Origin: Mesorhabditis belari
Lineage: Eukaryota; Nematoda; Chromadorea; Rhabditida; Rhabditidae
Assembly (NCBI GenBank): GCA_958450365.1
Contig: CAUEEP010000920.1
Location: 707,501-771,500, forward strand
Reading direction: 5' to 3'
Length of the DNA: 64,000 bases
Each line of letters opens with the position of its first letter. Position 1 is the first letter of the stretch. The notes below the pieces were generated by a model. It saw only the letters and a list, made by a program, of their open reading frames with translations, ran no database searches and was not told the DNA's origin. A program made the position numbers and the translations under genes. Of this stretch, positions 43,796-53,800 are shown one piece after another.

Positions 43796-44285
43796 GTCGA
43801 GCAGCGCCTTCCCACTGGGCCTAACGGTCGGCCCAGCGGGAGGGGGGCCTATGGGGGAACTAGCCTAGTTGGGGGAACCTTCCCACTGGGCCTAATGGTC
43901 GGCCCAGGAGGAGGGAATGCAGGGATGCCAAAGACATCCCCACACGGCCAGTTGGCCACTTCACGGGTCCTGTTCCGTGTGGTTTTGCGCTGAAAGAGCG
44001 TCGACACGGTGAAGACCAAAATGGCCAGCACCCCCACACGTACCGAAGCTTTGCGCCAAATGGGCGACGACACGGTACGGATCAAAATGATCCGCCCCCT
44101 TCGGATACGGCCAGTGTTACCCGGACCGGAACAGATTGCCAAAGAGAAGAGGAAAACCCTCCCCTTAAGTAAAAGCCCTGCGCCAGACGGCGAGCGATTA
44201 CGCTTCCGCACAAAGAACACCTAACTAGATCGGAGTGAAACAGTTTTTTGGCTGTTTAATAGCTATATTTTGATGGATTGAGCTA
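43728..44285 (+). mobile_element. GC-rich dispersed repeat, copy 1 (retroelement-like)
   Basis: Starts with the structured module, then two copies of a block with the hairpin CTGGGCC...GGCCCAG, then an ORF beginning MASTPTRTEALRQMG (44021-44224). The 3' tail is shared with the copies near 49400 and 50050 (ttttttggctgttt ... gatggat). No reverse transcriptase is visible. Interpreted as a truncated or non-autonomous retroelement. Confidence 0.55.
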
Positions 44286-44979
44286 TTTTTCTAACCCTGT
44301 GGGTCGCTTGCTGTAATTAATAAGCGGCTACAGTAGAGCCAACAGCGACGAGTTGGTTGAAGAGTGCATGGAAATCGCGAGAAATTGACTGTTAAGATTG
44401 CCTAGTCTGGGCTTCTAAAGTTTCTATTTACAAAAAGCCATTCCGCCTTTAAAAACTATAGCTTTCGTCTAGGGGAGAGTGATATAAAATGAATGAAAAT
44501 TCGTTTTCTTTTCTTTCTTCTAAATCTTGTTTTGATTTTATTCTAAAGGTTATCATTCAGATCTGCATTTTGTATTAAATGGAAAGGAACAGAATGGAAT
44601 GGTAATGAATGGAATGGAAAGGAATGTAATGTAATGGAATGGAAATGAATGGAATGGAAATAAATAGAATTTTCTGTTAAATAGAAATCAGGACAATTAA
44701 TCGATTGATCAAAGATTGAATAATAGACATCTGTTTTTTTAAATTGCTGCCAATTCTTTAGTGGATTCCCTACAGCTCTCCCTTTAAGAGATAAACACCC
44801 AGTGGCAATAACGAATTAAAAAAGAAATCTCATAAAAAAGAGATTGCCTTTCGTCGACAACTTTTCAACAATCTGAAATACTAATATTTTTTTATCATTT
44901 TCATTTTCACAAATTGATTGATTGATTGATTGAAATCGATTAGTCTCTTCAGCTAATCAGCTTTCAGAAAATCACATCG
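44286..44979. other. Intergenic, simple repeat
   Basis: No gene recognised. Positions 44578-44665 are ggaatggaat-type simple repeats. The segment includes the probable promoter and trans-splice acceptor (CTTTCAG at 44961-44967) of the next gene. Confidence 0.55.
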
Positions 44980-47900
44980 ATGTTCAGCAAACTTCAATCC
45001 GATTCGGATCTCGAAATGATCTCGGGAGGTTCCGATGATGAACGGCTCAGTGATAAGGTCAGTGATAAGGAGAATCGAAGAATCATTAAGTTAAGAGCAT
45101 CCAATTATATCGACTCTTGATTAAGTAGAATATCAGTACCGTATCAATACTGACGTAAAATATCAGTAGAATATCAGTATCTGAAAAATAGCCTATAGAT
45201 TAACCTTTTTAATTTCTAACAAATGAAAACAAATGAAAAAAAAACAAAGGAAAGGCACAGAGTCATTATCAAATTTCTACCACTGCTTTCACTTAACTTC
45301 TACTAAATACTAAATACTTCTACTAAATTCCCGAAAAAGACACTCATCTGAAAAAGAACTCCATGCTTGAGAAGCTAAATAAGAACAAAGTGAACTTGAA
45401 ATTATAGCAATTATGATTTGTCAATGATTTTTGTGAAGATAAGCATTAGTAAAACATGCTGAAGCTGAATTACCTGCTTCGAGTTGAAGAAAGATTAAAA
45501 AATACTGTAGCAGGCTCGAAACTAGAAACCACTGTGGGAACTGGTTCTTATTCGAGCACCAGTTAGCCATAGCTGCTTTAAAATAGCGGCTTGAGTTAGC
45601 TTCTTAAAGGGACTCTTAAAACTTTGCTACGTTCTGTTCTTTGATACGTTGCACAACGTTCTGTAAAATTTGATTGCAAAATTTGATTGCAGATTCAGAT
45701 TCAGCAATATTCACAATAGCAATTTCAGAGTCTTTAAGGCTGTAAGGCTTAGGATTGTGCTTTATTACAGAGCCTTACAGCTCTGTAATAAAGTTGTAAA
45801 GCTTAGAATTGTGAGATTTCCTTTGTGAGATCAGAAGATAGGCTTTGAATTGGTTAAATATCAATGAGATCAACCAGATTGCCTTTCAGGAGCTTCTCAT
45901 TTTATCCGAAGATTCCTCATCCTCAAGAAGAATGAATGAAACGATTGAGTTGAGTGATGATCAGGGAGAACGAGGAGAAACAAGAGAAGTGAAGAAAGGA
46001 GGAAAGGATGGGAATAAAGAGAAGAAAACAAAGGGAAAAGAGGTCAGTTTCGACTTTTAACAGGATTTAAGATTGAAATTAATGATTGGACATATTGGGT
46101 GATGAATTGAAGCTAAGAATTCGTGCTTTATAAGCACGAATCCATATGTTTTTTGATCTAAGCTGCTAGAATTGGTTCTGAATTCGAATTCGAATTGGTT
46201 CTGTTCTTCTAAAAGAAACTTTCTTAATCAGTTTCCTTTCCAGATTGCGAACAAAGAGCTCTTATTTGGATTGGCGCTAACTCTTTGCCTTTTCCTTCAT
46301 TTTTTCTCCAACAATTCTTCAAGCGAATCTTCAACTTCTCTAGAATCTTCTGTGAATCACACTCAGCTCTATTTTAAGCAAATTTTGAATGAAACATTGA
46401 ATCTTCGATTTAAACAAAGAGTCTATTCAATCTCGAATCCCTCAAAGAGACATTTCATGATGTACAAGGTTTGTTTTAAAGATCTAGATTGAAATTTCTT
46501 TACTTATAAGACTAAGGATTTCAAATTTCAGTTCTGTTTCAATACTTCAATCAAATTCTGCACTGAGGCCGAGTTTTTGGGACCAGATATGCACCGGAAT
46601 GTGAGGAATTCACTTTTCTTTAAGAAAATCATAGTAAAAAGTGAAAAAGTGAGATGTACTTGAGGTTAACGATTAGAAATATCTCATCTCTAATGTACAA
46701 ATTTCAAATTTTCTTTTAATGACGGAAAAATGAAAGGAAAATCTATTAGATTGTTGATATAGCGTTTGATATAGCGTTTGCACCTGCTTAACTCGTGAGG
46801 AAGCCATTTCTCTTAGCTGATCGCCTTTCCAATGGCGTCGAGATGCTCATCAATGGTAGAATTTGGACATAGAAAGTGTTGAGCAAGTTCATGCGTCGTT
46901 TGACATGGATCCGCAGCCCTCAAAATATAGTTGTCTACCGCTTGAGGTCGACAAGAGTGTTCATAATCCTCGAGACCTTCATCACCGTTCCGAAAGTGTT
47001 GGAACCAGGCTCGGCATCGGCTTTCAAACAATACATCATTCCCAAATGCTTTGAACAAATCTCGATGGGTCCTTGTTATTCCACCATACTGAGAGCATCA
47101 CCTTTTTCCCCATGAATGTCCGGTTTCACGGTCGAATTTGGCCGTTCTCCTGGTCCTAGCCATTGCCGTTTTCGAATAGTATTATCGAAATAGATCCACT
47201 TCTCATCTCCAGTAACGAGAGAATCAAAAAAGCCATGATCTTTAGCGTGTCGAATAAGGATTCCGGCAATAGCGAAGCCTTGTTTGCACTGCTTAACTCG
47301 TGAGAAAGCCATTTTCCGTATCTGATCGCGTTTCCAATGGCGTCGAGATGCTCATCAATATTTGAACATAGAAACTGTTGAGCAAGTTCATGCGTCGTTT
47401 GACATGGATCCGCAGCCCTCAAAATATCGTTGTCTACCGCTTGAGGTCGACAAGAGTGTTCATGATCCTCGAGACTTTCATCACTTTCATCGGCTTTCGC
47501 ACAATGCATTATTCCCAAATGCTTTGTCCAAATCTCGATGAGATTCCGCGACTATTTTGCCCAGTTTAAAGTCGTAAAGTAGGCTTATTGATAAGTAAAG
47601 TAGACGCGAACCTGATATATTTGAAGTCGGTCATCTAAAGCAAGAAAAAAAGACCTTTAAGATAAGAAATCCGTTTAAAGAGATCCGTTTAAAAAGACTC
47701 CAAATATACACAAGATAACGTACATTTAAATACAGAAAGACATGTTTTAAAAGCTTCTCTCACAACAAAAAGTTTAGCAACGCTTGTTTATATCCGAACA
47801 ACCTAATAGAATTCCATTGACAAAATGAAAATGAATGAAAGGGGACAAAATGAAGGGGAAAATGACGATTGGATTGCTCTAGGAAAGGTGTTTTCCTCGT

Positions 47901-48380
47901 TTTCAAGCAATTTACAATTTGAAGAACAAAATTCAATAAGAATATTGAATGAAATTAATTCCCCCAGATCACACTCGATCTCGAAACATACAATCAAACA
48001 GCCGGAGGTTTTCATCATCCCGAGATCACCGTCACTGGACTCTTGGTCAGTTTTCATTTCAAAGTCTTTTAAAATACAGACATAACAATGAATATCTTTT
48101 CTAGAAATGATAAAAAAAGCTTCTAGAAAAGCTTTAATTTTTGGTCATTCTAAAAGCATCAAACTCTTTCAAAAAGATTTAAAAAATTGAAATTTATCAT
48201 TTCTTAACATGTTTTTTTAAAATTCACCAATAAAATCCGTTTACCCGATTAAACTTTTCGAATCCACAATTTCAATGTGACTTTCAGATCGATGATCTTC
48301 CCGAGAACTCTCCATTCCTTTGGGAAACCTTCTTCAATTATCTTCCCGTTCAGAAAATCTCCTATAAAGTTAAGCCTTGA
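44980..48380 (+). CDS. Type II membrane protein with MSP/VAP-like domain, paralogue A (231 aa)
   Basis: Exons 44980-45057, 45890-46042, 46244-46468, 46532-46600, 47968-48045 and 48288-48380; every exon is a multiple of three and all introns are phase 0. Residues 1-60 are acidic/Ser-rich, then a basic stretch (KKGGKDGNKEKKTKGK), then one membrane segment (LLFGLALTLCLFLHFF, about 82-98). Basic residues before it predict a cytosolic N-terminus. The rest carries glycosylation sequons (NSS, NHT, NET, NTS, NQT) and a domain that reads like an MSP/VAP immunoglobulin fold: VYSISNPSKRHFMMYKFC (strand 'xxNPSxxxxxFKxK'), cysteine pair C-x7-C, EITVTGLL, then LWETFFNYLPVQKISYKV matching the final strands. 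Closest to the copies at 50856 and 58816. Intron 4 contains mariner debris. Poly(A) signal near 48491. Confidence 0.85.
46800..47560 (-). mobile_element. Scrambled mariner relics
   Basis: Two copies of the mariner N-terminal domain (CRAWFQHFRNGDEGLEDYEH, TTHELAQHFLC) at 46813-47030 and 47340-47520 flank one middle segment with LVTGDEKWIYFDN (first catalytic Asp, 47190-47240). The C-terminal domain is missing. Several frameshifts. Lies in intron 4 of paralogue A. Confidence 0.85.
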
Positions 48381-48611
48381 AACCTTCTTTCAATCTAAAT
48401 CAGTTTCATTTTTATTCAAATCTTTCTTAGTATGCAAATGTATGTTTTTTGTATCTCAAATAGGATAATTTCTTTCTTCAATTTGTTTTCAATAAACTTT
48501 TTGACTTTAAAGAACAAAGCCGTCAGTACGGTTTGCAAGAAAAAAATCCTTTAAACAAGAAAACTTTACTTTTTCAAAGTTTAGTTCTAATCCAAAAGTT
48601 CTTCCCTTTTT

Positions 48612-48678
48612 GTCCAGCTCTTCGCCACTTCCTGTTTCGAGGAAGTGCCCAGAGTGCACCACGAGGAGGTGGCTGGAC
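48612..48678 (+). ncRNA. Three-way-junction RNA-like module, copy 2
   Basis: Stem GTCCAGC/GCTGGAC conserved. The inner hairpin is CACTTCC...GGAAGTG, replacing CATCCC...GGGATG of copy 1 by paired changes, and CACC-ACGAGGA-GGTG is conserved. Followed by the same kind of GC-rich repeat. Confidence 0.55.
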
Positions 48679-49450
48679 TTCGCACTCCGCCACCCTGTAG
48701 TCCGAAGACTCTTGGGATCCGAGGTCCACGTCTGGTCCTTGGCGATGGCACCGACTCCCACAGCAAGAATGCTCAGCTTGCTAAGGTGCGCGCAGCGTAA
48801 GTAGGAGAATGCTCCGAAGTTACACTTTGTTGATGCTAAAAGGGATTGATCTGATCCCCAGTCGGTTTAAGAACCTCGCGGTTCCTCCAATGGGGTGTCC
48901 AAACTCCCGCCATCTAGACGACTGTCGAGTAGCGGACAGCTGACGGAAGCCGGAGCCCAAAGGGAGCATAACTGTAATCCGGTTACGAGCAACAGACCAT
49001 TCTGCCTCCCTCCACGGGTGGCAGTGCGAAATAGTAGATGCGATTCCACGAACTTCAGCGGTATCCCTCACGGGAGACTGTGGGTCGTTCCACAACATCC
49101 TTTCGGTCAACCTTTCGGTTTTTTGTTGCTCGGGGCTATTCGTACCATCGACCCGGGCCAGCCCATGGCTCCGGGCGCCGCCTTCCATCAAGGGGTTAGG
49201 CACCGACCAAGCGAGAAGCAGGCTTCTACAAACTCTGTCTCCAAACATTCGTTTATACTCGTGAAACCAGATGGACCAATGTGCGAGTGGACACGAGGAC
49301 GAGAGAGAGCGAAAAGGGTCCCTATCTGTAAAGGCCCTCTGCCAGAAAGTTCGCGATTGTGCACGCGCACAAAGAGCCTCAATCCCCCATTAAGCTATTT
49401 TGTTTTGGGCCGTTACTCAGCCATACTATGACGGATCGGGCTCATTGTGA
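48612..49450 (+). mobile_element. GC-rich dispersed repeat, copy 2
   Basis: Opens with the structured module and contains a start-like MAPTPTARMLSLL (48744-48782) comparable to MASTPTRTEA of copy 1. It then shares about 300 bases with copy 3 (gattgatctgatc, cagtcggtttaagaacctc, gccggagcccaaagggagca) and a 3' tail ending gacggatcgggctcatt. Overlapping 100-178 codon ORFs on both strands are by-products of high GC content. Confidence 0.6.
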
Positions 49451-49589
49451 GGTCAAAAGATGGGCCTTGAGAAACTGCGTCAAATTGGGTCGAGTTTGTT
49501 TGGTGAAAAGTAAGTTTGAGTGGGTAAAAATGAGATTGAAACTTTTAGACTGTGATCTTAATTTCAGTTATCGTGCAAATTTGGTGATT

Positions 49590-50075
49590 GCCTGCTCAGG
49601 AAGTGCTCAGAGTGCACCACGCGGAGGTGGTTGAACTTCGTACTCCGCCACCCTGTGGTCCGAAGACTTGGGATCCGAGGTTCACGTCTGGCGATGGCAC
49701 CGCCTCCCACTGAAAGAATGCTCAGCTTTCTAGGAACGTAAGTAGGAGAAAGCTCCGAAGTTACGCTTTGATGATGCTAAAAGGGATTGATCTGATCTCC
49801 AGTCGGTTTAAGAACCTCACGACTCCTCCAATGGGGTGTCCAGACTTCTGCCATCTAGATGACTGTCAAGTATCGGACAGCAAACAGAAGCCGGAGCCCA
49901 AAGGGAGCATAATGTAATCCGGTTACGAGCAACAGGTCATGATGTCCCCCCTCCACTGTGACACTGTGAAACAGTAGCGGTTTCACTGACTTTCACAAAG
50001 AACACCGATCTGCCCAAGCGATTTAATTTTTTGGCCGTTTCTCAGTTATACTTTGACAGATCGGGCTCATTTTTA
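49590..50075 (+). mobile_element. GC-rich dispersed repeat, copy 3 (5'-truncated)
   Basis: Lacks the left strand of the structured module (begins at the aagtgctcagagtgcacc hairpin) but otherwise aligns to copy 2, including the MAPPPTERMLSFL start-like motif and the 3' tail ending gacagatcgggctcat. 5' truncation is usual for target-primed retroelements. Confidence 0.6.
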
Positions 50076-50855
50076 TGTCAAAAATGCGGCTTGAAATTCT
50101 CTATCGATTGGATTCAAGGTTTGTTTGACGAAAAGTAAGTTTAAGTGGGTAAAAGCGTGATTGAAGCTTTTGATAGTGATTTCAATTCGAGTTATAGTGA
50201 AAATTTGCGATTTTCTAATCAAATCTTCAAGAATAAGCTCAATTTATTAAAAAATGATATAATATTAAAAAGTATTTCACTGATTTGCCTTTAGAAACAT
50301 CTCTTCAACAGCTTGAAAAAGGATTACACTTGGTTCCCAACGATCTCTGCCCACTCAAATCTTCAAGGAAGATTCCGAGTCTTTCAAAAATGAAATAAAT
50401 AACGCATTTTACTAATTTACAAGCTAAAAAGAGCCAAAATTTTCGTTGAAATTCGCAAAATTATCGCAAGAAATCAAAATTTCTTCAATAATTCTTCAGT
50501 CTTCAAAATTTCTACAATAATTCTTTAAAAATCTTAAAAAGAGAGGCATCACTTGCTTTCCCAATTAGTTTTTGAGTTTAAAATTCAAATTCTTTCACTT
50601 TCTATAGTCAATCTTTTATTTTTCATTGGCAGAGCATTAAACATTTCACCGTTTGCCAAAATCGTTTCAATTTTAACCCCGAAATCCCATTGGCATTGAT
50701 CAATCTGGTGAACAGATAAGTTTTCACTCTAAAAACCTTTTCCACACCTCTAATAGCCCTTTTGTTTCTTCTGAAAATCCATTTTGTTTCTGTCTCTAAA
50801 TTTCTCAGCTTTAAAAGTTTCGCAATCACTTTTAAAATACGTTTTCAGTTGATGA
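50076..50855. other. Intergenic, no gene recognised
   Basis: AT-rich. Ends with GTTTTCAG at 50843-50848, a trans-splice-like acceptor just before the next start codon. Confidence 0.5.
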
Positions 50856-53800
50856 ATGGAGGACACTGATGGATCGGATTATGAAGTGTTGCCAGAAATC
50901 GTGAAAGAAATTGTGGAAATGGAAATGGAAATGGAAAGGAATGAGGAGAATCGAGAAGAAGGGAAAATTAAGGAAATCGAGGCAATGATCGATGAAGGAG
51001 CTCGCGTTGAACACCCAAATTCTCTTTTTGTTGCCAGAGACGAAGAGGAAAAGGTTTGCGATCGATGAATCTTTATACAGTTTGTGGGAAAAGATATTAG
51101 CTTGTCCAGTTATAAATGTGCGTTTTTGAGGGTTTATTCCAAATATTTCTGCAAGTTCACGTGTAGTTTGTCGAGGATCAATTTCGATCGCCTGTTTAAG
51201 TACTGCATTATCGATCGTAGGAGGCCGGTGGTCCTCATCTCCCAAAAATCGTCCTCTCCTGCTCGAAATCCTTCTCGAAATCGTTGAAACCATCGCCGAC
51301 ACTGGCTTTCCGAAATAGCATCTTCCAAAATACTTTCCAAAGGCCTCAATGAGATTCAGCTATACTTTTGCCCAATTTGAAGTCATACCAAAGAGAGGCA
51401 CGGAAACGAAACTTCGTGTCGTTCACAGAAATTCAATCTAAACACAAGAATTAAATCAAAAATTGATCAAAAACACGAAAAGTTGTAATAAAATAAGAAA
51501 TCCTGAACAGCATATAGAAAATTGGGTTTGATAAAATTGTAAAACTCTAAGGAATGCTGTTCAAGTTGTTCAAGAGCAGGCGTGCATTCATAAATGGACA
51601 ACCTAATATTAAGATTAGATCTGCATAGTGCATAGTAATGTACACGGGTTGAGCTTACAGCGTTCAGGGTTGTGCTCGTAAATCCTCGCTTTCTGGCATT
51701 GCATCATTCAAATTCTTCTCGAATTTTAGTTAGTTTTGTGGGAAAAGATATTAAGAATAGCTGATATTTAGCTGATAACAATAAGAACTAAAATTAATGA
51801 ATAAGTTGGATTTTAGGGATTAGCAATAGCTGATGCTTGAAATTGAAACTGAGGCTTTGAGCTAAAAGCAAAGCAGCAAAGCAAAAGAAAATTTAGAAAG
51901 CGACTTTAAATGATGAAGCTTTTCAAATCGATTCAAATCAAAAAAAGGTTTGAAAAATTGAGAAATTATTGATTGAAAAAAGAGAAAACATTTTATTTTC
52001 AGTTTTTGGATGAAGAGAGATCGAATGGAGATGAAGTAAAAGGGAAAATCATCGACGATCAAGAGAAACAAGTCGAGAAGAGAGAGCACAAATTGGTGAG
52101 GAAAGTTCAAATAATTAGCAAGATATAGTTCTTGTACATTGGAAATGGATTGAAATTTGGATTCAGCACATTTAACCCATTCGAAACTTCTGCAGCGAAT
52201 AATCGCTGCAACAAAAACTCAGGAACGGACCGCTGCAGCGATTATTCGCTGCAGCGCTAATTGAGCTATTTTTATTCAATTAATTGGTTTTTTTTGCTGT
52301 TTTTCAGCATTACATGTATATTCCAATTGTAGCAGATCTACAAATTACGTGGGCAAAAAAGATGTTTCATATTTACCCGGAATCAATGCAGTCTCTGGTT
52401 TTGCATTGAAATGTTCCATAATAGCTCTAATCTTATAAGGCCGATCTCCTGCAGGATCCAGTTCATTATCACAAAAACGCAGGTTTCGAAGAATAGATTC
52501 AAATTTTGCTCTTGACATAATGTGGGACATGTGGGAAAATCCTCCTAATCCAGGCTTGCTACTCCAGTAGTCACGAATCTTTGGTAATTTGACGATTCCC
52601 ATTTGAAGATACAGAGCCAGGAAGAGCTTGCATCGAAATCCTGCCAGTTTTTTTTCCTTTTTCCATGTTTATTAGATTCGCCTACTAACATGTTGATTAA
52701 TTTGTCGTCGATAAAATAAGAATAATATAGGATCTTGAAAAGTACTGAAGTCAAATCCAAATCGTTCTTCATCAAAAATAAATGGTGTAGGAGATTCTCT
52801 TGCATCTTTCCAACCATAAATAAACTGCTTCGGAGTCAAAAATGTCAAAAAAGGGCTTGGTCCGTAGACGAAAAAAAAGAAAAAACGCTGCGGTTTCGAA
52901 TGGGTTAAATATCTAAGAATACAGAACACAAAAAATAGCAGCTTGAAACTACTAGTTTTAAACTTTAGTAAACAACTCAACTCAACTGCTTGTGTTATCG
53001 TACCGGCTTTCTACCGGGTGACCAAGAATTACCGCAACACACAAAAGGCTTGGCTTTTAACCAAATATCCAACCCATCTCGAAAAGTTAACTTAATATCT
53101 TTATTCAACAGATAACAGTAACAAATTAACAATTAAATTCAAATTTGCCTCCATCGGCATTCCGACCTGGAAACGTTTGGGAAAAGCGTTCACCGTGGCG
53201 AGCAAATAGGCATTATCGAGGGTATCCCATGCTTTGATCAGCGCCTTCTTTAAACTTTCGATATTTTTATGTGGTTTTGCACATGCCCTGGCTTCAAAAA
53301 CACTCCAGACTGAGTAATCCAATGGGTTAAGATCGGGTGAGCTTGGTGGTCACTCAGGAAACGAGATGAAGTTCGGGAAGGTCTTTGAACAAAACTCTTG
53401 CACTTTCTTTGCCTTGTGAGCCGGCGCACCATCTTGTTGATAAGTCCAAATTCGATTTTTGAAGTGGTGTTGAGCCCCCGGAATAACCTCCTTCTTTAGC
53501 AAGTCCAAATGATTGACCGTATTTACTTTCACACCTTGAAGAACAAAGATCAACGGCGTCTTTCCATTGGCGGTTATCCCGGTAAAAACCATCACCGATG
53601 CAGGATGAGAACTGCGCGATACGGTGACATTTGGCTGAGATTTTGCCCAAACTCGATCGTTTTGCTTGTTGAGAATTCCCTCAACGGTAAATATCTTTTG
53701 ATCGGTGAACAGGATGTTGTGGTGATCGATTCCGTTGAACCGTTGCAAAAGTTGGGCACATCGGTCCCTTCGCAGCAGCTGATAGTAATTGAGATTTGTT

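Noticed and set aside
48820..49431. 142- and 178-codon overlapping ORFs on opposite strands
   Set aside because: They lie in the GC-rich dispersed repeat, where stops are rare; the aligned copy at 49590-50075 is not open in either frame.
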